Positions 48,925 through 60,564 of a stretch of DNA of 64,000 nt are shown piece after piece. Numbering within the stretch: the first letter of the stretch is position 1; every line of letters starts with the position of its first letter. Source of the stretch: Gigaspora rosea (lineage: Eukaryota > Glomeromycota > Glomeromycetes > Diversisporales > Gigasporaceae); contig QKWP01000006.1 in NCBI GenBank assembly GCA_003550325.1, positions 444,661 through 508,660 on the forward strand, written 5' to 3'. The notes under the pieces were generated by a model that was not told the origin of the DNA, did not search any database, and saw only the letters and a list, made by a program, of their open reading frames with translations. A program made the translations under genes and the position numbers.

Positions 48925-49054
48925 GGACTTATATTTATCTGCCTTATATAAAGAATTAAAAGTTCATATTTTCAAAATTTTCAAAAATCCATAAATCTAT
49001 TGAATACAAAATTTTTTTATAATTATAAATTATAAATTATAAATTCCCAAAAAT

Positions 49055-49437
49055 ATGAAATTCATCAGAAAATCCATAATCATCCTGTTTATTTTGATGC
49101 CACTATGTACTATTTTCGTTTTCGGTAATGTTAATAACAATAATTTTTGTAAAAAATTTCTAATTATAATTTTAGAATCTTTACAAATTATTTCTTTGGA
49201 AATATGTAAAAAATTTATTTAGGTTTTACGTGTCCAGAGAAAAATGATGAGAGCAACCCTAATGGACTTTATGCTAACCCTGAAGATTGTAAAACATTCT
49301 ATCAATGCTCTAATGGTGTAGCATATCTGTTTGATTGCCCTGATGATTTGCAATGGAGTTCATACTACAAAAGATGTGAATGGCCAGCAAATTCTGATTG
49401 TGAGAGTCCTGTTGAAACGCCAGTGCAATATAAATGA
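49055..49437 (+). CDS. Secreted CBM14 chitin-binding protein, copy B
   Basis: Exons 49,055-49,124 and 49,223-49,437, with a 98-nt GT-AG intron, give 94 aa. The signal peptide is MKFIRKSIIILFILMPLCTI plus FVF. The domain keeps all six cysteines, but the first spacing is 18 residues (CPEKNDESNPNGLYANPEDC) against 13 in the other copies, and Leu-Gln before the fifth Cys is Tyr-Lys. The C-terminal tail (ESPVETPVQYK) is longer than in C and D. Exon 1 is shorter because the donor lies right after FVF. The copy appears intact. Same family and inferred role as copy A. Confidence 0.86.
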
Positions 49438-49882
49438 TATACAAATTTTTTTAGCATATAATACGTACAATACGTATAGTACTTATATAAGCTGATTTAG
49501 TAATTATATTTTAAAATTTTTTCCTAATATTAGTCTAGATCACAAAAACTAATATTTTAATAAATAAATACTTAATATATCAAATTAGTAAAATATTAAT
49601 AAATGCAGTTTATTGTATTAATATTTAATTTTAAGATTAAATTATTTAAATTATTTTATATTATACTTATTAATATAATTATTTTAGATATTATTGAACT
49701 TAATTTAATCTTTTTTATTAGGCAATTTGAAGATAATTTTTCAGTTAACATCAACCCTCCCCCCTTACCCTTGATGTCCCCGATAAATTGAACATATAAA
49801 AAAAGTAAAAATAAAAATACCGTATAACCGCGGAATAATGTCAGCCTAAATTAAGATTAATTCAGGCCGAAATTCAAAATAC

Positions 49883-50796
49883 ATATGGGCTAATTTGATT
49901 CATTTGTCGATCATTGTTATGTGACAAAATCGTGACATAACAAAAAATCTATTTTTAGATAGATTTCAATAATGACTATGTAATGTAAATTGTGACAGAA
50001 AAACCTGTTTTTTGTTGTTTTTTCCTTTTTTAGATCAAGCCGCTATATCCACATTTTTTATTTGCACAGGTAATACAAACCTCGATTTTTGTAAATAAAC
50101 TAAGTGCGTGAGATAAAAAGTTAGGGTTAGGGCCTTAACGTTAGAGCCTATGGTGTTAGAATGATGCTTAATATATGTAAAAATTTCATTTCCGTCATTT
50201 TTAATTAGTGCACCAAGATCGATTTAAACATTGGTTTTTGCATATTTCCGCTTTTTTCTTCTTTTACGCATGTTTGGATTCTCATTGTGCTGATCCGGAA
50301 TAGTCAAAATTTGCACTCTCCGATTGGCTATTTCCTCTCAAGGAGTTCGTATTACCCGCGCAAAAGAGAATGCCTATATCCAAAATAGGGGACGTCTTAA
50401 AGCAGGGTCAACTCATATTTTTTAACAATTTTCTTGATTAACTTTAGGGTTAGGGTCATCTTATATTAGGGTTGGGTTGAGTTTAGATAATTATATATAA
50501 GCAAAATTGCCTTCCCGATGTTTTTATTTAACTTACCTGAGGTAAGTTTAGACTGCCGTTTTTTGTATTTTTTAGGTTTTTCGTTTTTGTTTCTTGTTTT
50601 GCTTCGCCGGCGATCATCAAAATTCTGTAATTTGATTGGCTTTGATCACGTGAATTTGCCCCTTTAGACAACTCCCAAATAGGAAGCTAAGTTATATATA
50701 ATCTATTTATAAAAGCAAATCTATTGGTTAATTTTAAAAATTGATGTGCAATTCGAAAATATCACACTAATGAAAATGCATCGAATTAGCCCATAT
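49883..50796. mobile_element. 0.9-kb element with CATATGGGCTAATTTGAT ends
   Basis: CATATGGGCTAATTTGATTC at the left is mirrored by GCATCGAATTAGCCCATATG at the right. Inserted in unit 2 inside the sequence that follows the 40,971 MITE in unit 1. It contains the dispersed repeat shared with 12.34-12.46 kb. No ORF is seen. Confidence 0.72.
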
Positions 50797-51674
50797 GAAC
50801 AAAAATCATTTAAAATAAAAAAATAATTTAAACCAAAAAAATAATATAAAACAAAAAAATAATTTAAAATAATAAAGATAATTTAAAATAAAAAAAATAA
50901 TTTAAAAATAAAAAAAATTAAAAAAATTAAAATGAATTAGAAAAAAAAAACAAAATTTAATTTTTTTTAAAAAAAATATTAATTTTTTTTAAAAAAAAAA
51001 TTAATTTTTTTTAAAAAAAATGAATTTATTAAAAAAAAATTAATTTTTTTAAAAAAAAAATTAAATTTAAAAAAAAATAAAAAAAGAGAAAAAAAATAAA
51101 AATAAAAAAGCTAAATTTTAGTCTCTTGGCTGTCCTTTCAAATATGTTTATTTCAGTTTGCGATGAAACGATTCAAAAAAAAACTTCTGAGAAAAGAACT
51201 TCCGAAGTGTTTTTTATTCGATTGTGAAGAGCTAGAGAACCAGCATTGATTAAAAGAAATGTTTAAACAACATGTAACTTTTACGGAAATAACAATTACA
51301 TAACAATTGTTCGAATCGATACTTTTTTACATTAACTTTTAAGTCATCCGACCAGTGATTTATTTCATTCTATGAGAGACAAAGTTTGCATTCGGCCAAT
51401 AGGAACTTGGGGAATAAGTAAGCCCAAAATTCCGATCTATTAAAATGATTCACTAGATCATGAGAATTTTGGCTATAAAAATTGTACATGCGTACAAAGT
51501 TCTTTTTCTCAGATGAATGCATTATATAATTATTTATGTTTTTATATTATTATTTTTTTTTTTTGCTCCTCTCTTTGTAAGAGGAATGTAATGTTAACTA
51601 CTGAATCAAATTTATCTGACCTAATAAGCAACTCAACTATAGACTAAATTTAAATTGAAGTCAATTTTGTTATA

Positions 51675-52255
51675 CAGAGAGACCTCTCTAAATGCACCCC
51701 CTCGGGACTGAGCCCAAGTGTGCATTTATAGAGGGTGTGCATTTAAAGAATTATATTAAAAAATCAATTTATTATGCTATAATATATCTGTATAACTGTT
51801 TTTTATTTAATAGTATAAATATATATCGATATAAAATATAGTATAAAGAACAGGGATGGCACATCACTATGTCCAATTGTTTTCAATTTTTTTGGACATA
51901 TGTCCATTTTCAATCGGACATATGTCCAAAAAAATTGAAATAAATTGGACATAGTGATGTGCCATCCTAGATAAAAAATATACATATCGATATAAGTTAT
52001 ATAAATATATATAGCAACATAGATCGTCAATTTCTGTATGACGATTAGCAAATATTTTATATTATAAAATCACGTAAAGTGCATTTAAAGGAATAACTTA
52101 CATATTTCAGGGCCAAACACATACTTGTATGAGTCTTGCGCGTGCAGAATATAGAGGGTGCATTTAGGGTCTAAGTCCCAAGCTTGGGACCGTGCTAAGG
52201 GTGCATATAAAGAGGGAGTGCACTTATAGAGGGTGCATTTAGAGAGGTCTCTCTG
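51675..52255. mobile_element. 581-bp pogo/Tigger-like MITE with TA target
   Basis: CAGAGAGACCTCTCTAAATG at the left mirrors CATTTAGAGAGGTCTCTCTG at the right, flanked by TA on both sides. Unit 1 at 43,143 has the empty site GTTATAATAG. CAG-initial ends with CCTCTCTAAATGC resemble pogo-group elements (family knowledge). No transposase remains. Confidence 0.85.
51854..51967. mobile_element. Hairpin MITE nested in the pogo-like element
   Basis: GGATGGCACATCACTATGTC and its complement enclose an inner palindrome TGGACATATGTCC. 114 bp, almost all stem. Confidence 0.8.
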
Positions 52256-52415
52256 TAATAGATTTATAGATTTACTGCTTTAAAAATAGTTTGTTCATCT
52301 TATATGTTCGTTTCATTCTCCCCCTTCCGAAAGTCCTGGAAAGTGATGTTAACCGAAAAATTAAGTTCGGAAGCCTTAATAGAATATTTATAAATATATA
52401 AATAGATATTTATAA

Positions 52416-52781
52416 GGCCACGCAAAGTTAATTTTTCTTTTGCATTTCATTTTTTCACTTTTTTCAATTTTTTTTTTTTTTTTTTAGATCCCGATTGTTC
52501 CCCCGCAATTTTCATCCGATGTCACCCGATAGAGACCTTAATTTCCCGCAATTGTCCGATAGGACTGTCAGGAAAAATATGACTGCCGGCCCAATTTTTT
52601 ATTCCTTATTGTGCAAAATGAAAAATTTCCTTGTATGGCCTTAATTGTGAGCATTATTCTATTTGCAATTAATCGAAAAACAAAACAAACCAAACCAAAA
52701 AAGAAATAAAATAAAAAAAAACGTCCGTCCCAAATTTTGAAATCCATGTATTGCAAAACGAAAAATCAACTTTGTGTGGCC
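52416..52781. mobile_element. Harbinger-type MITE GGCCACGCAAAG, inverted copy
   Basis: Opposite orientation to 44,481-44,857, ends GGCCACGCAAAGTTAATTTT and AACTTTGTGTGGCC, flanked by TAA on both sides. The empty site is in unit 1 at about 43,300. Confidence 0.82.
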
Positions 52782-53534
52782 TAAAATATAAATTATATAT
52801 TTTATATAAATATATAATCATAAATATATTAAGAAAAATATATTTGATTTATCTAACAAATTAAACTCCAGAATTTTCAGTACGTACAGTGCTGTTTGGA
52901 GTACTGAATGAATTCTTTTATAATCTTACTAATTAGAGTAGGCCTCACTATCTTATTATCAAGATTTTGGGCTATTTTTTAATTATTATTGAAATCTTTT
53001 TATCTTTTAATCTAAAAGAAGAAAATATTATGATTGTAAAAGCTATTTTAAAATAGAAATAAGCGATCTAAGTTATATTATTATTTACTGTTATAGTAAA
53101 TTCTTTAATAAATAATATTAGATAAAATTTTGTTATCCTTACATTGCTTTTATTTTAGATTTGAAAAAGAAATCATAAACAAGTTAGAGTTTTAATTTAG
53201 TTTGGATTATGAACTATAATATAAAATTAAATATAATAGAGGTTTAAAAAACCTTAGCTTTTTTGTGTGGTATAAAAGGGTAAATAGCTGCAAATTGCTT
53301 ATGAAGCCGCATAATATTTAACAGTCTAAGCATCGCCACAAAAAAAAAAAAAAGTAGCTTACGTCATAATTAAAACGCAGTACCAATAACGAAGATTTTT
53401 AAATAATAATTTATCATTATTGTGCTTCAGAGATTTAACTATAACTATGACGTAACTGTATTTTTTTTTTTGTGGGCAATGCTAGGTATGTTCATAATAA
53501 ACAATTCTTAAGTTTTCATACTTTGCTATATTTT

Positions 53535-53690
53535 ACCGTTTTGCCATGTTTCACCAGTTTTGCTATGTTCGCCAGTTTAATCATCTTTCGTCATTTTAAC
53601 AATACTGTATTTCGCCAGTTTTGTCATTTTTCGACAGTTTCGTCATGTTTCGTCAGTTTCGGCATTTCGTCTTTTTAAAATTTTTGGCGA
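53535..53690 (+). repeat. TTTCGCCAGTTTTG short repeats upstream of gene C
   Basis: Third copy of the array, with TTTCG(A/T)CAGTTTCG units. Confidence 0.55.
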
Positions 53691-54413
53691 AAGTCGTAAC
53701 AAGGGTTTGCCTGAAAACTATGGTCGTGATACCCTTCAATCTTCGTCACGTTTATTTTTACTTGGTCAAAAAAAAAAAAATTAAGTTTTTTTTCTCACCA
53801 GCTTTAGCATAATTTGGGTCAGACTTAGCCTTTGTAACAGTCTGGAGTTGAGTAAATTTGATAGCTGAGCTTTTATTTACATGACTTCGGTTTGGTCTAA
53901 ACTCAGCCTACACGAATTTCTTCTTAAGGCTTAGGCGTAAGGGCGATTTCATTTTCAATTTCCATAAATATATATATATATTTCAACTTTACTAACTTCA
54001 TCTCGGTCAGCTTAATTGATGTATTAGAGCAGATGTTTCTTCAATAGTTTTGGGCCTTCTACCGATTCATAGCAAAAATGCATCATTTTAGAACTAAATA
54101 TAGTTTATCCAAATATGAAAGCGTGGAGTATTTCCTCTACACAACTTGAGTCAGAATAAAACATTAGTGAGAAAAATTAATGAATACATATCGTCATTAT
54201 TACGCTACTCATGATTTGATCGGGAAACTCTTAGACACTTTTCTTTTTTATTGATTTTGACAACTGGGACTGCTATACATTTTGAAAGTTTATTTGATAT
54301 AACCCTTGAGAGGCATCCGAACTGCCACATCACTCACACAGCCTAATGCATAAAAAAACTATAACAGTACTTAAACAATTTGTAAAATGAGTTTTCTTTT
54401 TTTTTGATAAAAT

Positions 54414-54420
54414 TATAAAT
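54414..54420 (+). promoter_or_regulatory. TATA box of CBM14 gene C
   Basis: TATAAAT in the conserved AAAATTATAAATAGGACTTA context, about 119 nt before the ATG. Confidence 0.5.
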
Positions 54421-54532
54421 AGGACTTACGTTTATCTGTTTTGTATAAAGAATTAAAAGTTCATATTTTCAAAAAATCCATAAATCTATTGAATACAAAA
54501 ATTTGTTTTTAATTAAATAATAAATTCCCAAC

Positions 54533-54887
54533 ATGATGAAATTCATCAGAAATTCCATAATCATCCTGTTTATTATGATGCCACTATATACTATTTTCGT
54601 TTTCGGTGGTATTATTGAAACCGGTAACAATAATTTTTGTAAAAATTCTAATTATAATTTAGAATCTTAACTATGGAAATATGTAAAAATTTAATTTAGG
54701 TCTCGCGTGTAAGGAGTTAGCTAATGGACTTTATGCTAACCCTTATGATTGCAAAACATTCTATCAATGCTCTAATGGTGTAGCATATCTGTTTGATTGT
54801 CCTGATGATTTACAATGGAGTTCAAACTTACAAAGATGTGAATGGCCAATAAATTCTGACTGTGGTGTTACAGAATGTATTCTTTAA
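54533..54887 (+). CDS. Secreted CBM14 chitin-binding protein, copy C
   Basis: Exons 54,533-54,623 and 54,700-54,887, with a 76-nt GT-AG intron, give 92 aa when counted from the first of two adjacent ATGs. The signal peptide is MMKFIRNSIIILFIMMPLYT plus IFVFG. All six cysteines have the spacing of copy A (CKELANGLYANPYDC, FYQCSNG, LFDCP, RCEWP). After the last cysteine the tail becomes GVTECIL and stop, because the normal 3' end is replaced by the start of the next duplication unit (GAATG(T)ATTCTTTAATAATC). This adds a seventh cysteine. Otherwise intact; whether the new 3' end gives a stable mRNA is unknown. Confidence 0.86.
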
Positions 54888-55634
54888 TAATCTTACTAAT
54901 TAGAGTAAACCTCATTATCTTATTATCAAAATTTCGGTTTAAAAAATTAATATTAAAAGGAAATTTGAAGAATTAAGACAAATTAAATAACTGAAAAAGA
55001 TAGGACAAAAGAAATATATTCCTTTATTATTGAAATTTAGTTATTTTTTTATCTTTAATCTAAAAAAGAAAATATTAAGATTGTAAAAGCTAATTAAATT
55101 TGAAATAAGCAATCTAAGTTATGTATATTATTTATTTGTTATAGTAAAATCCTTAATAAATAATATTTGATAAAATTTTGTTATCCTTACATTGATTTAT
55201 TTTATATTGGAAAAAAAAAATCATAAATATCTTGGAGTTTAAATTAGTTTTGGAGATAAGAATTATAATTATAATAGAGGGTTAAAAAAACTTTGGCTTT
55301 TTTGTGTGATGTAAAAGGGTAAATAGTGGCTCAAAATAAGTTTTTCTAAATATGTTGGATCGGATACATTATTTGTTCGGGTGAATTTATTGGATTTGAT
55401 GCATTTAAGTTTCAGATCGAATTTTACGTACAAATTATTGTTAGTGAAGTCACGAAAGTCGCAAAAGTCTAATTAGTTCCAATTAATTCATTTTGTTCAG
55501 TTAGTAAATTAATTCAATTAATTCAGTTAGTTAACTAATTCAATCAACCCAATTCATCTAATTTAGTGAATTAAGATTTAGTAGACTTAGGGAATTAATT
55601 CAATTTATACCGCACCATTGTTGAAACTATAATA

Positions 55635-55876
55635 GGGTGATTCAAACCTAATGCTAAGGGCTTCTTATTTCAAATTAAATTAGTGATTAATTATTTTTGA
55701 AATCAGTGCCTCATAAACATTATTTATTTTAATTTGTAAGCTTATTTACATATTAAGGATGCTTATTTCATCTCCGAATAACACCTATTTCATTATCTGA
55801 TTTCAAAATTTCAAACCAGAAATAGGACTTTTTAAACCCCTACTTGTTTTTGAAATAAGTTAACTTTGAATCACCC
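55635..55876. mobile_element. 242-bp MITE GGGTGATTCAAA with TAATA duplication
   Basis: GGGTGATTCAAA at the left mirrors TTTGAATCACCC at the right, with TAATA on both sides. Unit 5 (59,416) has the single site ACTATAATATTG, so the 5-bp duplication is certain within this window. Confidence 0.9.
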
Positions 55877-56334
55877 TAATATTGTCATTTGCATCTTCAA
55901 TAAAGCATTTCTTGGAAAAACTCAGTCAGATTTCAACGTTGAAAAGGCGTTCACTCCATTAATTATCCACGACAAGTTAAATTCGTATAAAGAATTAGTA
56001 GTTTACTCCCGTGATGCGTATTAAAGCCTCGTGATGTGATATAGAACTTTAATCTAACACCACAATTACACAGACCAAGTTCTTCCACGCCTCAATCGTT
56101 GCTTACACTATTAGAGCATAGATTAGTTAGTTTTTAGTGTGTTGTTAGCTAGTATTAATATTGTTGGCATTCGTAAAACTCATAAGTTACCGATTCCGTT
56201 ACAGCCCAGCTATTCTTAGTGGGTGAATTATGCTCACTTTGTGATATTACATTGAAATAGAATAAGTGATGCAATGAGATTACTATAGACGGTCCATCCA
56301 GTCCATCCTGATGCAAGGATCACGACCTTTCAAA

Positions 56335-57280
56335 AGATCAGATTGTAACGCAGACTAGGATAATGATGCTTGACGAAACTATTTTCGCAATGACGAAATG
56401 GTTTCGTCTATGGTTTCGTCTGACAAAACCTTGACGATAGATGTAACTACTGACGAAGGACGAAACTACCGAATCTCTTGACGGAATTAATTTGACCAAT
56501 AAAATATTAAATTGTAGCTGTCCATCTTTCAAAAAGCTCCTCTATAACGCATCTGGATATTCTGAATTTTAAATTTTTATCAAAATTTCTGTTATTTCTT
56601 ATAAAGTTGAGTCGGGTTCTTCTTCGTCAGACCGATCGGATATCTCCGGGTGAGTAAATGTAAATCATCGGAAAATTTCAGATAAAGATGTCAAAAAAAA
56701 AAAAAAAAGTAGATATTGATGATGAACTAAAAAATTAGTTCGCATGGACTAATTAATTTGCATTAACTAGTTTTCAATGACATCTGAAGGATAAATCACT
56801 TCTTTTAAAGTTTTCTTATATTTGTCATAGAAAACTTATGTTTCGTCATGAATTTGTCATTCCGTTAGCATTGTGTGTTTTATAGGTTAACGCGGATTTC
56901 ACCCTCATGCGATCTGCATAGCGGATTTAACCAAAATTCAGCGCGGGTTTCACCTTGTCATATAATAATTACTCGATCATGATAATAATCATAATCATCT
57001 TACATATTGCTGTTAGTTTTCCTACATTTAGGTCACATTTTTCGGATACGACTAATCAAAAATGTTAAAGCGAACAGACGCAGAATTGAAGTATATAGAT
57101 AGATTAGAATGTTAATTATACTTATTTTATATTTAATTTTTCTATATAAAATTTTGATGGGATAAAATGCGCATGATTCGGAAACATGCGCATTAATGCG
57201 CATTCATGCGCATGATTGAGGAATCATGCGCACGCATGAAACCCATCTCTAGTAATTTCACCGCCATCTATATACCTGAC
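56335..57280. other. Unit-4-specific stretch with GACGAAA and ATGCGCAT repeats
   Basis: Absent from the other units. It has scattered GACGAAAC / GTTTCGTC words (56,365-56,480) and a palindromic ATGCGCAT cluster at 57,165-57,235. The ORF at 56,338-56,532 is made of these words. No gene is supported. Confidence 0.5.
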
Positions 57281-57435
57281 AACTATAGTCGTGACCACCC
57301 TTCAATCTGCGTCACGTCCAATTTTACTTGGTCAAAAAAGAACAAAATTAAGTTTTTTTTTCTCATTAGCTTGAGAGCATAATTTGGGTCAGACTTAGCC
57401 TTTGTATCGGTCTGGAGTTGAGTAAACATGGGTTT

Positions 57436-57650
57436 TATTTGGATGGGACCATATATATTATTTCACCGACAATCACTTCATAGACACCACTCCCAATTCT
57501 GCCCTGACCTTAACAACAATGACCAGAATTACTTTGCTAGTGAAATGAGCTTCGGTGAAAAAACTGTCAGTAAAATGAATAATTTGTCAGTGAAATGGGG
57601 TATCGGTGAGTTGTTTGTAGTGAAGCAAGCCACAAGCCGCACCGCATTTG
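57436..57650. other. Insertion within the unit-4 copy of the small minus ORF
   Basis: About 215 bp not present in the other units, with GTGAAATG(A/G) words (AGTGAAATGAGCTTCGGTGA; CAGTGAAATGGGGTATCGGT). It separates KPMF from HVNKSS in the minus reading. Its element type is unclear. Confidence 0.45.
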
Positions 57651-58183
57651 GATAGCGAGCTTTTATTTACGTGGTTTCAGTTTGGTCTAAACTCAGCCTG
57701 CACAAATTTTTTCTTAAGGCTTAGACGTAAAGTCGGGTTCATTTTCAATTTTACTAACTTCATTTCAGTCGGCTTAGTTGATATATTAGTGCTGATGTTT
57801 CTTCAATAGTTTTGGGCTTTTTACCAATTTATACGTATCATAGCAAAAATGCCTCACTTTATAACCAAATATAGTTTATCTAAATATAAAGGCATGAGGT
57901 ATTTCCTCTACACAACTTGAGTCAGAATAAAACAATAGTGAGAAAATTAATGAATACAGTACATATTATTATTATTACGCTACTTATGGGAAACTCTTAG
58001 ACACTTTTCTTTTTTATTGATTGTGACAACTAGGGCTGCTATACATTTTTAAAAGTTTATTTGATATAACCCTTGAGAGGCTTCCGAACTGCCACATCAC
58101 TCACACAGCCTAATGCATAAATAAACTATAACAATACTTAAACAAATTGAAAAATGAGTTTTCTTTTTTTTTTTTGATAAAAT

Positions 58184-58190
58184 TATAAAT
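58184..58190 (+). promoter_or_regulatory. TATA box of CBM14 gene D
   Basis: TATAAAT in AAAATTATAAATAGGACTTG, about 114 nt before the ATG. Confidence 0.5.
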
Positions 58191-58297
58191 AGGACTTGGG
58201 TTTATCTGTTTTGTATAAAGAATTAAAGTTCATATTTTCAAAAATCAATAAATCTATTGAATACAAAATTTTTTTAATTAAATAATAAATTCCCAAC

Positions 58298-58654
58298 ATG
58301 ATGAAATTCATTAGAAAATCCATAATCATTCTGTTTATTATGATGCTACTATATACTATTTTCATTTTTGGTGGTCTTTTTAGTATCGGTAAAAATAATT
58401 TTTATAAAAAATTTCTAATCATAATTTAGAATTTTAACTAATATTTCTTTGGAAATATGTAAAAATATAATTTAGGTATCGAGTGTAAGAATTTACCTAA
58501 TGGACTTTATGCTAACCCTTATGATTGTACAACATTCTATCAATGCTCTAATGGTGTAGCATATCTGTTTGATTGTCCTGATGATTTACAGTGGAGTTCA
58601 AAATTACAAAGATGTGAATGGCCAGCAAATTCTGATTGTGGGGTTATTGAATGA
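58298..58654 (+). CDS. Secreted CBM14 chitin-binding protein, copy D
   Basis: Exons 58,298-58,388 and 58,476-58,654, with an 87-nt GT-AG intron, give 89 aa. The signal peptide is MMKFIRKSIIILFIMMLLYT plus IFIFGG. The domain has the C-x13-C-x5-C-x9-C-x12-C-x7-C spacing (CKNLPNGLYANPYDC; the residue after the second Cys is Thr in place of Lys). The tail is only GVIE before the stop, made by the same junction with the following unit as in copy C, which indicates that C and D descend from one truncated gene. It appears intact. Confidence 0.86.
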
Positions 58655-59645
58655 ATTCTTTAATAATATTACTAATTAGAGTAAACCTCATTATCTTATA
58701 ATCAAAATTTCGGGTTAAAAAATTAATTTTGAAAAGGAGATTTGAAGGATAAAGACAAATTAAATAACAGAAAAAGATAGGACAAAAAAAATATATTCCT
58801 TTATTATTGAAATTTAGTTATTTTTTATCTTTTAATCTAAAAAGAAAATATTAAGATTGTAAAAGCTAATTAAATTTGAAATAAGCAATCTAAGTTATGT
58901 ATATTATTTATTTGTTGTAGTAAAATTCTTAATAAATAATATTTGATAAAATTTTGTTATCCTTACATTGATTTATTTTATATTGGAAAAAAGAAATCAT
59001 AAATATCTTGGAGTTTAAATTAGTTTTGGAGATAAGAACTATAATATATAATAGAGGTTAAAAAAACCTTGGATTTTTTGTGTGATGTAAAAGGGTAAAT
59101 AGTGGCTCAAAATAAGTTTTTCTAAATATGTTGGATCGGATACATTATTTGTTCGGGTGAATTTATTGGATTTGGTGCATTTAAGTCTCAGATCGAATAT
59201 GACGTACAAATTATTGTTAGTGAAGTCACACAAAAAGTCGCAAAAGTCTAATTAGTTCCAATTAATTCAATTAATTCGGTTAGTCAATTAATTCAATAAT
59301 TCAATAATTCAGTTAATCAACTAATTGAATCAACCCAATTCATCTAATTTAGTGAATTAAGATTTAGTAGACTTAGGGAATTAATTCAATTTATACCGCA
59401 CCATTGTTGAAACTATAATATTGTCATTTGCATCTTCAATAAAGCATTTCTGGGAAAAACTCAGTCAGATCTCAACGTTGAAAAGGCGTTCACTCCATTA
59501 ATTATCCACGACAAGTTAAATTCGTATAAAGTATTAGTAGTTTACTCCCGTGATGCGTATTAAAGCCTTGTGACGTGATATACTGTAGTATTTAATCTAA
59601 CAACCTACTTACTCGGACCAAGTCTTTCCATGCATCAATCATTGC
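58641..59645 (+). repeat. Segmental duplication unit 5 (truncated)
   Basis: Repeats the start of unit 4 closely (TATTCCTTTATTATTGAAAT, TCAACGTTGAAAAGGCGTTC) and stops at the hAT-like element. It provides the empty site for the 55,635 MITE. Confidence 0.85.
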
Positions 59646-60564
59646 TAGTGATGGGCAACGCGCGGGATTTAAAAACTCCCGCGCGGGATTTTTAATATAA
59701 GATTGTCTGGTCTGCGTTAGCATATCATCTGGCCCGCATTAACAAATCATCCGGCCTGCGTTAACATAACAGATAAGTGGGCCAATTCCTAATTAGTATT
59801 TGATGTAAATAACAAATATTATGCGATTTGTTTCTCGTTCCACATATATACGTATGTACGTATGGGCAAACTGTATATTGAAATATATTTTTTAAATTGT
59901 CATTGTTAATAAAGTGGGAATCTATTATTGATTATTATTGAGACAGAAATTATAAGCCTGATTATTTTCTTATAAGTCGTTTATGAATGTTTGTATGTAT
60001 ATAACCTTATTGCTTATAAATTTTAACACATTTATACCTGGTTATGCACCTGATTATTTAAAAATTTTATACGCTTATATATGATTTGATCGCTTTGTTA
60101 CCATTAAAATTTTTAAATATAATAAGATTTTAAAAAACAAATTGATAAAATTAAGACAAAGTTGAATACCAGGAACGGAGTGATACAATCACGAAGTGTA
60201 TGGTTTTATTCTGTTTGGAGTGGTATTTTGTCCACAAAATCTTAAATTTGATTGGTCGCATGACTTATTCGTCAAATTTTGATTATTTTTCACGCATGAA
60301 TGCATCATGCAATTATTCTTCACGCATAAATTCATCACGCCTTATATCCTATCATAACGCACATATGAGCAATATTACAGTTGCAATAACTAATGATAGT
60401 AAAAGCAAAAATTTTCGCCACAAAAATTGGTGACCCGATGCAATTTGATTTGTCTATTTACCTGATATTTGGTATTTTTCATTTTTTTTCGTAGGATCTT
60501 TTATCGGGTTGATGAAATGATAATCACTGATCATCAAAGAAGTTTTTTAATAATAAAATACTAA

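Larger units (their letters stand above)
43383..52862 (+). repeat. Segmental duplication unit 2 (complete)
   Basis: The fullest unit, about 9.5 kb, holding CBM14 gene B near its middle. Compared with the other units it carries four later insertions: 44,481-44,857, 45,370-45,755, 49,883-50,796 and 51,675-52,255. Other small ORFs (44,857-45,114; 46,228-46,646; 48,053-48,487) lack conservation as protein. Confidence 0.85.
52863..54862 (+). repeat. Segmental duplication unit 3 (internally deleted)
   Basis: Begins like unit 2 but jumps at about 53,287 from the 44,010-equivalent to the 47,213-equivalent, losing about 3.2 kb, then carries gene C. Confidence 0.8.
54863..58640 (+). repeat. Segmental duplication unit 4
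   Basis: Starts inside the end of gene C and ends inside gene D. Contains a MITE at 55,635 and a unit-specific stretch at about 56,335-57,280 before rejoining the 48,200-equivalent (CTATAGTCGTGACCACCC). Confidence 0.8.

Noticed and set aside
60200..60433. 77-codon plus ORF in the hAT-like element
   Set aside because: Contains repeated CACGCAT words and no transposase motif.
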